Shown: one piece after another, positions 42,817 through 53,496 of the stretch
Position numbering within the stretch: the first letter of the stretch is position 1
Layout of the letters: each line of letters starts with the position of its first letter
Assembly (NCBI RefSeq): GCF_003316845.1
Contig: NZ_QMIK01000001.1
Coordinates: forward strand, 868,001-932,000
DNA length: 64,000 nt
Source of the DNA: Cognataquiflexum aquatile
Lineage (GTDB): Bacteria > Bacteroidota > Bacteroidia > Cytophagales > Cyclobacteriaceae
Direction: 5' to 3'
Notes under the pieces: model-generated
Told to the model about the DNA's origin: nothing
Databases searched by the model: none
What the model saw: the letters and a program-made list of their open reading frames with translations, nothing else
Program-made: the position numbers and the translations under genes

Positions 42817-44940
42817 TTACCCTATCAATTTGACTTTTTGGATATCTACCGCATTGAGATTGAAAAATTCTTTGTGGACATTGAATTCTTCCTCTCCTTC
42901 TTTGGCGATTTTCGGAGAATAATTCCCATCCTCCTGCATGATGTAGGAGTTTACATTGTCCTTTAAATTGAAAGAAATAATATTCATCAACTGCTTTTCG
43001 AGAAAAGGATCTTGGATCCTAAATAGCGATTCCAATCTCTTATCAAAACTTCTGACCATCATATCTGCACTTCCGGCATAGGTTCTTGTCTGCCCGTTGT
43101 TATGGAAATGATAGATTCGGGAATGTTCAAGAAAATCACCCACCAAGGATAAGACTTCTATATTTTCACTCAGCCCCAATCTTCCGGGACGGAGACAACA
43201 AATACCTCTGATGATCAATTTGACAGGGACGCCGGATTGGGAAGCCCTATACAAAGCATAAATGATCTCAGAATCTTCAAGTGAATTGACTTTGATAAAC
43301 ACGCCGGAAGGAAGGCCTGCCCGTGCATTATAAGCCTCTTGCTCTATAAATTCTATCAACTGATTCCTCATGTCCCTTGGCGCCGTGATCAGATTTTGAT
43401 AGGTGGACGGCACAGAATGGCCTGTGATTACATTGAAAAACTCTGACACGTCATTTGCCAATGTCTCATTGGTAGTTAATAATCCGATGTCAGTATATAG
43501 CCGGGCAGTGTCCTCATTGTAATTGCCTGAACCAAGGTGCACAAAACGCATCACCATGTCCTCCTCTTTTTTGACTATGAGCAATAATTTGGTATGGGTT
43601 TTCAGGTTGCTGATACCATAAATCACAAAGCAACCGGCTTTTTGAAGCTTTTTCGCCTCCCTGATATTGTTCTCTTCATCAAACCTCGCTTTCACCTCAA
43701 AGAGAACCGAGACGTGCTTGCCGTTTTCAGCAGCCCTCAGCAAGGCTTTGGTGATTCGGCTTTCTTTTGCCAACCTATAAATTGTCATTTTGATGGCCAT
43801 CACAGAAGGGTCATCCACTGCTTTTTCGATCAGTTCAAGTATCGGATCAATATTGTTATAAGGATGGTGAAGGAGGATATCCCTTTCCTTCAGAACCTGA
43901 AAAATATCTTCCGATCCCTCTTCCGGATAAGACAAAGGTGGAACCGGCGCAGGAATCTGCGGTAGCTTGTCTTTGAAACGTCTGTTGCCTATCACCTGCC
44001 ATAGCCCGGTAAAATCCAACATGCTGGCGCGCTCCACTTTAAAGATACTGTCATCACCTATATTCCAGCGCTCTTTGAGCAAAGCCACCATCCATTTGCT
44101 GTACCCTTCTTCAATTTCAATCCGGACTACCCTTCCTGTCTTGCGCTCGTTCAGTTTTCTTTTTACCTCTTCGAGGAAATTGGCATCCATATCTTCACTT
44201 TCTTCCAAAGTAAAATCACCGTTTCTCGTAATCCTGAAAAGGTTGATGGATTCAATATTTACATTTCGAAACAACGAAACTATATTTTCCCTTATGACTT
44301 CTTCGATAGGAATGTAGACAACCATATCTTCCCTTTCGATCTCAAAAAACCTAGGGATGTTTGCCGGAATCTGTACGAAAGAGAGTTTTCTGTTTTCTTT
44401 TTTATCTCCCGGAGCCAAAGTGACAACACCAAAAATCAGAAGCTTATTCATCAATATCGGAAAAGTCCGATAACCATCGAAAACCATCGGAGTCAACATA
44501 GGATAAACCGCCTTATTGAAATAAGACTTGATAAATTCCTGCTCGTCGGGCTCAAGGTTTCGGACATTGCTGAGAATAAAACCATCCTCAGACATTTTGG
44601 GGAGGAGTTCTTTCAGAAAATGTTCCTGTTGGCGCTTATGGAATTCCTGACATTCCAGCATCAGCTTCATTTTGAAGGGTTCCTCCCGCAAACCGGAATA
44701 ATCTACCCTTTCTTTGTCATAATCCAGGTAATTGTAAAGTGACCCTACACGGATCATAAAAAACTCATCCAAATTGGAAGCTGTGATGGCCAAAAATTTC
44801 AATTTCTCAAAAATACACCTGCTCTTTTTCTTGGATTGGTCAAGTACGCGGTCATTGAATTTCATCCAACTCAGGTCCCTGCTGACCAGATCACTGCTCT
44901 CTATGATGCTTTCAAATTTATCTCTAGAAGTTACTCTCAT
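42817..44940 (-). CDS. ppk1: Polyphosphate kinase 1
   Basis: The 707-residue membrane-associated enzyme makes polyphosphate from ATP. The N-terminal domain opens with DLSWMKFNDRVLDQ. The two phospholipase-D-like C domains carry the autophosphorylated His in NLKTHTKLLLI (about residue 448) and the second essential His in LEHSRIYHFHNNG (about residue 604). AGSADMMVRSFDKRLE is the closing family motif. Length is normal for Ppk1. It faces the Ppx/GppA gene across a shared terminator, so synthesis and breakdown of polyphosphate are genetically adjacent but on separate transcripts. Confidence 0.97.
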   Translation of the reverse strand: MRVTSRDKFESIIESSDLVSRDLSWMKFNDRVLDQSKKKSRCIFEKLKFLAITASNLDEFFMIRVGSLYNYLDYDKERVDYSGLREEPFKMKLMLECQEFHKRQQEHFLKELLPKMSEDGFILSNVRNLEPDEQEFIKSYFNKAVYPMLTPMVFDGYRTFPILMNKLLIFGVVTLAPGDKKENRKLSFVQIPANIPRFFEIEREDMVVYIPIEEVIRENIVSLFRNVNIESINLFRITRNGDFTLEESEDMDANFLEEVKRKLNERKTGRVVRIEIEEGYSKWMVALLKERWNIGDDSIFKVERASMLDFTGLWQVIGNRRFKDKLPQIPAPVPPLSYPEEGSEDIFQVLKERDILLHHPYNNIDPILELIEKAVDDPSVMAIKMTIYRLAKESRITKALLRAAENGKHVSVLFEVKARFDEENNIREAKKLQKAGCFVIYGISNLKTHTKLLLIVKKEEDMVMRFVHLGSGNYNEDTARLYTDIGLLTTNETLANDVSEFFNVITGHSVPSTYQNLITAPRDMRNQLIEFIEQEAYNARAGLPSGVFIKVNSLEDSEIIYALYRASQSGVPVKLIIRGICCLRPGRLGLSENIEVLSLVGDFLEHSRIYHFHNNGQTRTYAGSADMMVRSFDKRLESLFRIQDPFLEKQLMNIISFNLKDNVNSYIMQEDGNYSPKIAKEGEEEFNVHKEFFNLNAVDIQKVKLIG

Positions 44941-45020
44941 GACAATGTGGTGTATGTTACAAATCTAATAATCTATCCAAATCAATTTGCCCGAAGGGGT
45001 TAATTAATCATTAATTAACA

Positions 45021-45047
45021 AAAAAAAAGGGCTTTTGGCCCCTTTTT
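45021..45047 (-). terminator. Intrinsic terminator of gyrB
   Basis: On the minus strand a GGGGC-CAAAA-GCCC hairpin with one bulged G is flanked by A and T runs and ends in nine T. Confidence 0.8.
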
Positions 45048-45065
45048 GATTTGAAATTTCGGATA

Positions 45066-47402
<2,337 letters not shown>

Positions 47403-48155
47403 ATGAACACCCTATTGACAGCAGATTTGATTGGTCTTGATAAGATCATCAACAGTGATCCGGTAGCCATAACCTTCTTTATTGGTTATATGGCAATGTT
47501 TGCTTCGGCAGTTTTCTTTTTCGTTGAAAGAAGTTCTGTAAGCGACAAGTGGAAAACTTCCCTATTGGTATCCGGTCTGATAACCGGTATTGCCGCAGTA
47601 CATTATTATTACATGAGAGATTTCTATTTGCAAACAGGTCAGAGCCCAACTGCCTTCAGGTATGTCGATTGGACTTTGACTGTTCCTTTGATGTGCGTAG
47701 AGTTCTATTTGTTGACCAAGCCATTTGGTGCCAAAACAAGTACTCTAACCAAATTGATTCTTGCTTCCTTGCTGATGCTTATTACCGGTTACATCGGTGA
47801 AACCTCAGGAATTGAGAATAACGTAATGTGGGGAATTATTTCAACAATTGGGTATCTCTACATTGTGTATGAAGTATTTGCAGGTGATGTTGCCAAATTG
47901 GCTAAGAGCTCTGACAGTCCGGCTCTAGGTAGAGCAATGTTCTTGTTGAAAATATTCATCACATTAGGTTGGTCTATCTATCCTTTGGGTTACATGGTGT
48001 TGCCAGGAAACCTACTATCAGGTGCATTTGAAGTAAGCAGCATAGACTTGTTCTACAATTTGGCTGATGCCATCAACAAAATCGGTTTCGGCTTGGTAAT
48101 TTATTCGGTTGCCATCTCTGAAACCAACAAAAACAAAAAAGTACAACACGCTTAA
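47403..48155 (+). CDS. Light-driven proton-pumping rhodopsin (proteorhodopsin, DTE type)
   Basis: The 250-residue seven-helix protein has helix C RYVDWTLTVPLMCVEFYLL. It gives Asp89 (proton acceptor), Thr93 and Glu100 (proton donor), the DTE motif of outward proton pumps. Met97 occupies the spectral-tuning site (green-absorbing type; Gln would be blue). His67 pairs with the acceptor, as in proteorhodopsin. Lys226 in ADAINKIGFG binds retinal. In helix E, Gly144 (VMWGIIST) aligns with bacteriorhodopsin Trp138 and xanthorhodopsin Gly156, the position that opens a carotenoid-antenna window. It builds proton motive force in the inner membrane. A terminator follows it. Confidence 0.97.
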   Translation: MNTLLTADLIGLDKIINSDPVAITFFIGYMAMFASAVFFFVERSSVSDKWKTSLLVSGLITGIAAVHYYYMRDFYLQTGQSPTAFRYVDWTLTVPLMCVEFYLLTKPFGAKTSTLTKLILASLLMLITGYIGETSGIENNVMWGIISTIGYLYIVYEVFAGDVAKLAKSSDSPALGRAMFLLKIFITLGWSIYPLGYMVLPGNLLSGAFEVSSIDLFYNLADAINKIGFGLVIYSVAISETNKNKKVQHA

Positions 48156-48164
48156 TTAAATTAG

Positions 48165-48199
48165 AAAAGGCTTCTCTTGGACAAGAGAGGCCTTTTTCT
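48165..48199 (+). terminator. Strong terminator/attenuator between rhodopsin and the lycopene cyclase gene
   Basis: A 13-bp stem with one G-U pair (48165-48177 with 48184-48196) and a 6-base loop is followed by TTTTTCTTT. It lies in the 63-base gap. Most transcripts should end after rhodopsin, with read-through feeding crtY and blh. Confidence 0.88.
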
Positions 48200-48218
48200 T
48201 TATCAACCCAAGAGACCC

Positions 48219-49370
48219 ATGGTAACCTACGATTACATTATCACAGGACTTGGATGTGCAGGTTTAAGTTTGGTTTACTATTTACTTGACAGCCCACTCA
48301 AGGATAAAAAAATCTTACTTATCGACAACTCATCCAAAACTGAAAATGACAGAACGTGGTGCTATTGGGCAGAAAAACCACTTGGGATACATCCAAAAAA
48401 TACTCCTTTGGTTTATTGGGATTCAATCAGAATTACTGAATCCAAAAAATCGGTTTCAGCTGATCTTCAGAACCTGAAATACTTTCATGTCAAATCTTTA
48501 GATTTTTATAAGGAGATAATCGAAAAAATAAAGCAATTTCCCAATGTCTCAATTTTAAAAGACAGCGTGGAAAAAATTGAAAGCATTGTCGGAGGTCCAG
48601 TACAAGTTTTGACTTCCAAATCCGGTGTTTTCAAGTCTAATTTTTTATTTAACAGCATTCCTTTTCCTTCACAAAGGAGCGAAACTCAAATTTTAAAGCA
48701 ATCATTTGTCGGCTGGAAAGTTTCATGCAAAAATGATTATTTTGATCCAAGTGCTGTATCCATGATGCATTTTGTCACCGATCAACAAAGCAAAACTGAT
48801 TTCTTTTATATCCTTCCCTACAATAAGAAAGAAGCGCTCATTGAATACACCCTCTATACCAAAAGTGGGGTAGAAATGTCAGAAATGGAGAAAAAGCTTT
48901 CTGGGTATTTGGAACAAGAACTTGGAGTATCCGAATATGACATCACTTTCAAAGAATCCGGTAGCATTCCGATGACTACTCTTGAAATCCCGCCTCACCA
49001 AGACCCAAAGATCATCCACCTTGGCACATTGGCCGGCTGTTCAAAACCATCTACAGGATATACTTTCTATGATATCCAAAAACACTGCCTGTCCATTGTA
49101 GCAGAATTGCAGAAAACCGGAAAAGTAAACTCGAGAAGGTGGAATAGAAATCCAAGGTTTAGATTTTATGACAATATCATTTTGAATATTGCTGTCAAGT
49201 GGCCCGGTGCATTGCCTGATATTTTCAGACAGATGTTTTCTAACAACCAAGCCAATCTAGCCCTGAAATTCCTTCATGAAGAAACAAGCATTTGGGAAGA
49301 AATAGGGCTTCTTTCCAGATTGAAGTTTTCAATTTTTCTTAAATCACTTCTGAACTATGAGAGGCATTGA
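48219..49370 (+). CDS. crtY: Lycopene beta-cyclase (CrtY family)
   Basis: This 383-residue flavoprotein cyclises lycopene to beta-carotene, the precursor of retinal. The N-terminal dinucleotide site YDYIITGLGCAGLSLVYYLL, the DRTWCYW motif, FVGWKVSC and the later AGCSKPSTGYTFYDIQ segment are typical. ATG at 48219 was chosen because the upstream TTG at 48177 lies inside the terminator hairpin. The gene overlaps blh by 14 bases. Together with rhodopsin and blh it forms the retinal and pump part of a phototrophy cluster; the earlier carotenoid steps (CrtE, B, I) are not in the window. Confidence 0.93.
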   Translation: MVTYDYIITGLGCAGLSLVYYLLDSPLKDKKILLIDNSSKTENDRTWCYWAEKPLGIHPKNTPLVYWDSIRITESKKSVSADLQNLKYFHVKSLDFYKEIIEKIKQFPNVSILKDSVEKIESIVGGPVQVLTSKSGVFKSNFLFNSIPFPSQRSETQILKQSFVGWKVSCKNDYFDPSAVSMMHFVTDQQSKTDFFYILPYNKKEALIEYTLYTKSGVEMSEMEKKLSGYLEQELGVSEYDITFKESGSIPMTTLEIPPHQDPKIIHLGTLAGCSKPSTGYTFYDIQKHCLSIVAELQKTGKVNSRRWNRNPRFRFYDNIILNIAVKWPGALPDIFRQMFSNNQANLALKFLHEETSIWEEIGLLSRLKFSIFLKSLLNYERH

Positions 49371-50235
49371 GACTGCGGGGAAAATTATTGGGGCAGCTTT
49401 GGGAATCAGCTACCTTTTGTTTTTCGAAGGAAATGAAATGTTTCAATGGATTTGTTTTGGAGCAATACTGATTACAATCGGGATTCCCCACGGTGCGATT
49501 GACCATCTTTTGCTTAACCCTGTTGTAGGCAGAAAAAATCTGATCAGATTCATCTTTAAATATCTGTCAATCATCGCAGTCTATCTCGCAATTTGGCTTA
49601 TTTTCCCTATTTTGGCTTTGGCAGCGTTTCTTATTATGTCTGCTTACCACTTTGGACAAAGTCATTTTATAAAGCTACCCCTAAAAAAACTTGAAAGATT
49701 GACCTACCTGATATTAGGGTCCTTTTTCCTGAGTACTATACTTTGGGGCGACTTCCACTACACCACCTCCATTTTGACTAACATCACTGATGTGGGTTTC
49801 TTGGGACCTTATGGCACAGCCGTCATTTTGTTTACTTTTGGATTATCAGCTATTCTTATTACCGCCAATTTGGGCAAAAAAGGGATTTGGCTATTGCTTG
49901 AAATCAGCCTTCTTGGTTTGTTTTTATACCAGCTTCCACTTCTTTTGGGTTTCATCATTTACTTTGGTTTTTGGCATTCATTACCAAGCATGACCGAAGA
50001 ATTTGAAGCATTGAAAGATTACCTTGAAACAAAAAAAATTAAAAATTTTATTAAAAAACTCTTGCCCTTTACACTGATGAGTTTGATGGGAATGTCCCTG
50101 ATTCTGATGTTTTTCTACAACATAATGGAATCTGATAAACTCACCTTGCTTTTCTTTATCTTGGTGTCACTGATTTCTGCACCACATATTTGGTATATGA
50201 ATTTATTTTTGGATGCAAGAAAAAATCAATACTGA
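49357..50235 (+). CDS. blh: Beta-carotene 15,15'-dioxygenase, Brp/Blh family
   Basis: This 292-residue integral membrane oxygenase cleaves beta-carotene into two retinal molecules, the chromophore of rhodopsin. Conserved His residues that bind iron are visible in GIPHGAIDHLL (His45, His50), SAYHFGQSHF (His98, His103) and FWHSLPSM (about residue 207). About eight hydrophobic helices are present. The start is ATG at 49357, inside the end of crtY, so the two are translationally coupled. The 3' end overlaps the convergent CoA-binding protein gene by 10 bases. Confidence 0.94.
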   Translation: MRGIETAGKIIGAALGISYLLFFEGNEMFQWICFGAILITIGIPHGAIDHLLLNPVVGRKNLIRFIFKYLSIIAVYLAIWLIFPILALAAFLIMSAYHFGQSHFIKLPLKKLERLTYLILGSFFLSTILWGDFHYTTSILTNITDVGFLGPYGTAVILFTFGLSAILITANLGKKGIWLLLEISLLGLFLYQLPLLLGFIIYFGFWHSLPSMTEEFEALKDYLETKKIKNFIKKLLPFTLMSLMGMSLILMFFYNIMESDKLTLLFFILVSLISAPHIWYMNLFLDARKNQY

Positions 50236-50591
50236 CCGGTACTCATCAACACCAAAGTACAGGCTTCCCACGTGTCTATCCCTTTTTCCTTTGCCAATTT
50301 CTCAAACTCAGGATTCTCAGTGCCCGGATTGAAAATAATTCTTTTTGGCTTCAATGAAATGATGTAATCATACCACTCCGGCTGGTTTTGTGGACCTAGG
50401 TAGAGGGTTACAGTATCAACATCTTTAATTTCCGGTTTTTCTTTGATGTTCAAAATTTCATTGCCAAACAACACGCCGGTTTTGATTCCTACAGGAACAA
50501 CCGGTATTTTACGTTCAGAAAACATCTCCGCTGCCAGATAGGCATACCGGGAAGGGTTGGTAGATGCTCCAATGATTACTGTTTTTTTCAT
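50226..50591 (-). CDS. CoA-binding domain protein (YccU/Rossmann type)
   Basis: The 121-residue protein opens KKTVIIGASTNPSRYAYLAAEM and has the CoA-binding Rossmann pattern of the YccU/succinyl-CoA synthetase alpha-like family. FGNEILNIKEKPEIKDVDTVTLYLGP and the ends IIFNPGTENPEF and ACTLVLMSTGQY follow. The domain binds CoA or acyl-CoA, and the physiological role is unknown. It lies 5 bases after the stop of the GNAT-type gene in the same direction, so it is in an operon with the probable glycine-lipid genes. Confidence 0.87.
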   Translation of the reverse strand: MKKTVIIGASTNPSRYAYLAAEMFSERKIPVVPVGIKTGVLFGNEILNIKEKPEIKDVDTVTLYLGPQNQPEWYDYIISLKPKRIIFNPGTENPEFEKLAKEKGIDTWEACTLVLMSTGQY

Positions 50592-50596
50592 AATTT

Positions 50597-51553
50597 CTAT
50601 CCTCTGCTTCCAAATACCCTATCACGCTCAAAAGTCTCGATATGCCTCTGCTTTTTACTTTCAAATATATCTTCCAAGGTGATCAAAATGCCGGTTTCTT
50701 CCACCGCACCAAACTCATCATTCATCGCAGTACCAAATGACTTCATGGTAGGCGACAGGTTCATATAGGTATTGATCAGAGGAGGGATATTTTCCCCCAA
50801 GGCACGCACTCTACTGTTGAGAACCTTGTATCCTTCTTTATAATCCAGGCCGTTGAGTTGCTCGGAAAATTCTGAGATATCAGTTTCATAGGTAAGAAGC
50901 AATTCAGGATGTGGCGCCACCAGCTTTTCATTGTCAGGAAAATAATACTGCATAAAATACAGCAAAAAATCCCTTGCTTCCCTGTTATAATGCGGATACA
51001 TCGTGACTTTTCCAAAAAGGTATTTGATATCAGGATTGAGTTTTACCACGGCACCGAGTCCGTCCCAAAGGTTGTCCAATGAAAAAATCCCTTTCCTGTT
51101 GTCAAGGCTAGGTTGGTATTGCGGCTGGACAAATGACCTTCCCAGCTCAATGGTATAGGGTATATATTCTTGTAGAAATTTGTCAGAAAATGTAAATAGA
51201 TGGGCTGTAGAAAGGTTGATATTTCCGTCTTTATCTGTGCCGGCCTCTTTGCATTTGATCAACCTATAGCCTGCCACAATTTCCTCGTCCTCAGGGTTCC
51301 AGGTGATAAGCTGTTGGTAACAATTCGGAAGAATGTCATTGTCATCAATATCCACAGATAGACCTGTCCCTCCGCCGGCGTACCTAAATGTCAATTCCCT
51401 TAACCTCCCGATTTCCCTCATGGTATTTGGGGCATTGTGGTGATTGACCAAATAGATCAGGTTGTTTCCGTTGTTGGAATAACGCAAAAACCTCTCGGGA
51501 GTAAGTTCCTTTTTAATTGATTCTCTGTCTACTGCAGGGATTACCGGTTGCAT
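50597..51553 (-). CDS. glsB: GNAT/hemolysin-like N-acyltransferase, probable GlsB of glycine lipid synthesis
   Basis: This 318-residue protein belongs to the hemolysin-like/OlsB branch of GNAT acyltransferases: REIGRLRELTFRYAGGGTG, DEEIVAGYRLI, ELGRSFVQPQYQ, IKYLFGKVTMYPHYNREAR. In Bacteroides the pair GlsB (N-acylation of glycine) and GlsA (O-acylation) makes glycine lipids. Adjacency here to a PlsC-type partner 11 bases upstream matches that pair. Ornithine lipid synthesis by an OlsB/OlsA-like pair is the alternative. The start is ATG at 51553. Confidence 0.72.
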   Translation of the reverse strand: MQPVIPAVDRESIKKELTPERFLRYSNNGNNLIYLVNHHNAPNTMREIGRLRELTFRYAGGGTGLSVDIDDNDILPNCYQQLITWNPEDEEIVAGYRLIKCKEAGTDKDGNINLSTAHLFTFSDKFLQEYIPYTIELGRSFVQPQYQPSLDNRKGIFSLDNLWDGLGAVVKLNPDIKYLFGKVTMYPHYNREARDFLLYFMQYYFPDNEKLVAPHPELLLTYETDISEFSEQLNGLDYKEGYKVLNSRVRALGENIPPLINTYMNLSPTMKSFGTAMNDEFGAVEETGILITLEDIFESKKQRHIETFERDRVFGSRG

Positions 51554-51564
51554 AAATCTATCAT

Positions 51565-52458
51565 TTAGGCCATTTTATACACAATCTGCTTTACTTCCTC
51601 GGCCCATTCGCTTTCATTTTTTGACTTATCAAAATAACTGTAAGGAATTGGTTTTCCTATATGGATGATGACTTTTTTACCTCTTTGTGAAAACATTTCA
51701 TCCGGCAAATAAAACATTTCAATGTTTGTTTTGATGCCGATTCGCTTCCTGAGATTGGCGAAGTTATAGAAGAAATTTGAATTTCTTCCTTCAATATAAA
51801 CCGGCACGATGTCCTTTTGGTACTTTTTGGATTTGCTTATAAAACTTTTCTTCCATTCCAGGTCTTTAATTCCGACTGGCTGCTTTCGCGACACCAAACC
51901 TGCAGGAAAAACCAAGACAGCGTAGTTTCCTGCATAGGTCTCTTCTATCAATTTTGAGACATCCCGACTGTTGGTTCCCAACTTATTTACAGGGACAAAT
52001 AAGGGCTCAAAATTTTTGATATTGGTCAGAATATCATTGACCAAAAACCTAAGGTCAGTTCTGTATTTGCCCAAAGCATACATAAAGGCTATTCCGTCCA
52101 TTCCGCCCAAGGGGTGGTTGGAAGCAAAAATAACAGGTCTGTCAAGGGGGATATTTTCGGCACCGGTAAGCGTCACTTCCACACCGAATTCACCAATCAG
52201 GGCATTGACAAACTCCATTCCCTGAAGATGACCAATATTGGCCATCACTTTATTTATCTCATTTTCATGGACAACTTTTTTGACATAATTGATCACAAAA
52301 CTTGGTAGCCACCTATGCAGCCCGGGGTTTTTGCTTTTGAATACTTGGTCAATGTCAATAAAAGGCTTTTGGTTTTCCACTTGGTAAAAGGTGAGGTCAA
52401 TCGATGATAAAGCAGGTTTCCTATAACTTGCTAGATACCAATGTGAATCGAAAACCAT
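51565..52458 (-). CDS. glsA: PlsC-type O-acyltransferase, probable GlsA of glycine lipid synthesis
   Basis: This 297-residue membrane-associated acyltransferase has catalytic motif SNHPLGGMDGI (His and Asp five residues apart). VFPAGLVSRK replaces the EGTRS motif, and DIVPVYIEGRNSNFFY is the later block. This combination is typical of the GlsA/OlsA-like subfamily in Bacteroidetes rather than general PlsC. It is the first gene of a three-gene operon (51565-50226) with the probable GlsB and a CoA-binding protein. The start is ATG at 52458. Confidence 0.72.
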   Translation of the reverse strand: MVFDSHWYLASYRKPALSSIDLTFYQVENQKPFIDIDQVFKSKNPGLHRWLPSFVINYVKKVVHENEINKVMANIGHLQGMEFVNALIGEFGVEVTLTGAENIPLDRPVIFASNHPLGGMDGIAFMYALGKYRTDLRFLVNDILTNIKNFEPLFVPVNKLGTNSRDVSKLIEETYAGNYAVLVFPAGLVSRKQPVGIKDLEWKKSFISKSKKYQKDIVPVYIEGRNSNFFYNFANLRKRIGIKTNIEMFYLPDEMFSQRGKKVIIHIGKPIPYSYFDKSKNESEWAEEVKQIVYKMA

Positions 52459-52611
52459 CGGTATTGCAAGTTTCTTTTTTGTGGTTTTGAAAAAAGCACA
52501 AGCCTAAAAATACAAATTTTTTAAATTGGACATGCATAAATTAAAGGCTTTGAAAATTAGTTTTCTTGAACCAAATGAGGTGCAAAATGTTAATTGACAA
52601 AACACAGACAA

Positions 52612-53445
52612 ATGAAACTCGCCATCACAGGACCCACTTCAGGAATCGGAGCTGTAGCTTTCTCCCAGCTTACCCCATATTTCGATGAGATTTTTTTGGT
52701 CGCCCGAAATGAATCCAAAGCCAATAAGCTGATCCAATCCCTCTCACCCAATGATCAAAAAAAGGTGACATTCATCTATTGTGACTTGACAGATATGGAT
52801 ACAGTAGTGTCGGCAGCCAAAAGCATCAAAGAAAAAACGGCCATTTTGGATGTATTGATCAATAATGCAGGCGGGATTTTTCAAAACAAAGAGATTACCA
52901 AAGATGGATTTGAAATGAGCCTTGCCGCCAACCATTTGGGTCATTTCCTTTTGACCCATCATCTCCTGCCTTTGCTCTTGGCCTCCCCAAGTCCAAAGGT
53001 CATCAATGTAAGTTCAGAAGCACACCGTGCTGCAAAAGTGGACTTCAATGACTTGAATTATGAACACAAAAAGTTCAGTTCATTCCTATCCTATGCCAAT
53101 GTGAAGCTTTTCAATATTTTGTTTACCAAATCCCTTTCAGAAAAATTCGGGGAAAAAGGATTGCGGGCATTTGCACTGCACCCCGGTGTGGTCAAAACCA
53201 ATTTCGGAAATGAAACTTCAGGGTTATTTGGTTTTTTTTGGAAATTGTCAGCTCCATTTATGATTACTGCTGAGGAAGGTGCAAAGACCACCATCTACTT
53301 GGCCAAGACCAAAATCGATTCTTTGAAAAACGGTTATTATTTCAAAAAAAGTAGACCGGTAAAACCCTCCTCTGAAGCAAATTCAAAGAAAATGAGAGAC
53401 AGACTTTGGAAGGAAAGTGAAATTTTGTTGAAAAAATGGCTATAA
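52612..53445 (+). CDS. Short-chain dehydrogenase/reductase (SDR)
   Basis: The 277-residue Rossmann enzyme opens KLAITGPTSGIGAVAF (TGxxxGIG NAD(P)-binding motif), with DVLINNAGG, the catalytic Ser in VINVSSEAHRAA and the YANVK catalytic Tyr-Lys pair. Its pattern resembles the retinol dehydrogenase/protochlorophyllide reductase-like SDR group, so the substrate could be a lipid or retinoid, but this is not proven. ATG at 52612 was chosen over TTG at 52594. A bidirectional terminator follows. Confidence 0.88.
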   Translation: MKLAITGPTSGIGAVAFSQLTPYFDEIFLVARNESKANKLIQSLSPNDQKKVTFIYCDLTDMDTVVSAAKSIKEKTAILDVLINNAGGIFQNKEITKDGFEMSLAANHLGHFLLTHHLLPLLLASPSPKVINVSSEAHRAAKVDFNDLNYEHKKFSSFLSYANVKLFNILFTKSLSEKFGEKGLRAFALHPGVVKTNFGNETSGLFGFFWKLSAPFMITAEEGAKTTIYLAKTKIDSLKNGYYFKKSRPVKPSSEANSKKMRDRLWKESEILLKKWL

Positions 53446-53460
53446 TATAAGCAAGCAGGT

Positions 53461-53496
53461 AAACAAAAAGGAGGATAAATATCCTCCTTTTTGTTT
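53461..53496. terminator. Bidirectional terminator between the SDR gene and surE
   Basis: A 16-bp perfect palindrome (53461-53476 with 53481-53496) and a 4-base loop carry A runs on one side and T runs on the other. It serves both convergent genes. The surE stop falls at the edge of the stem. Confidence 0.92.
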
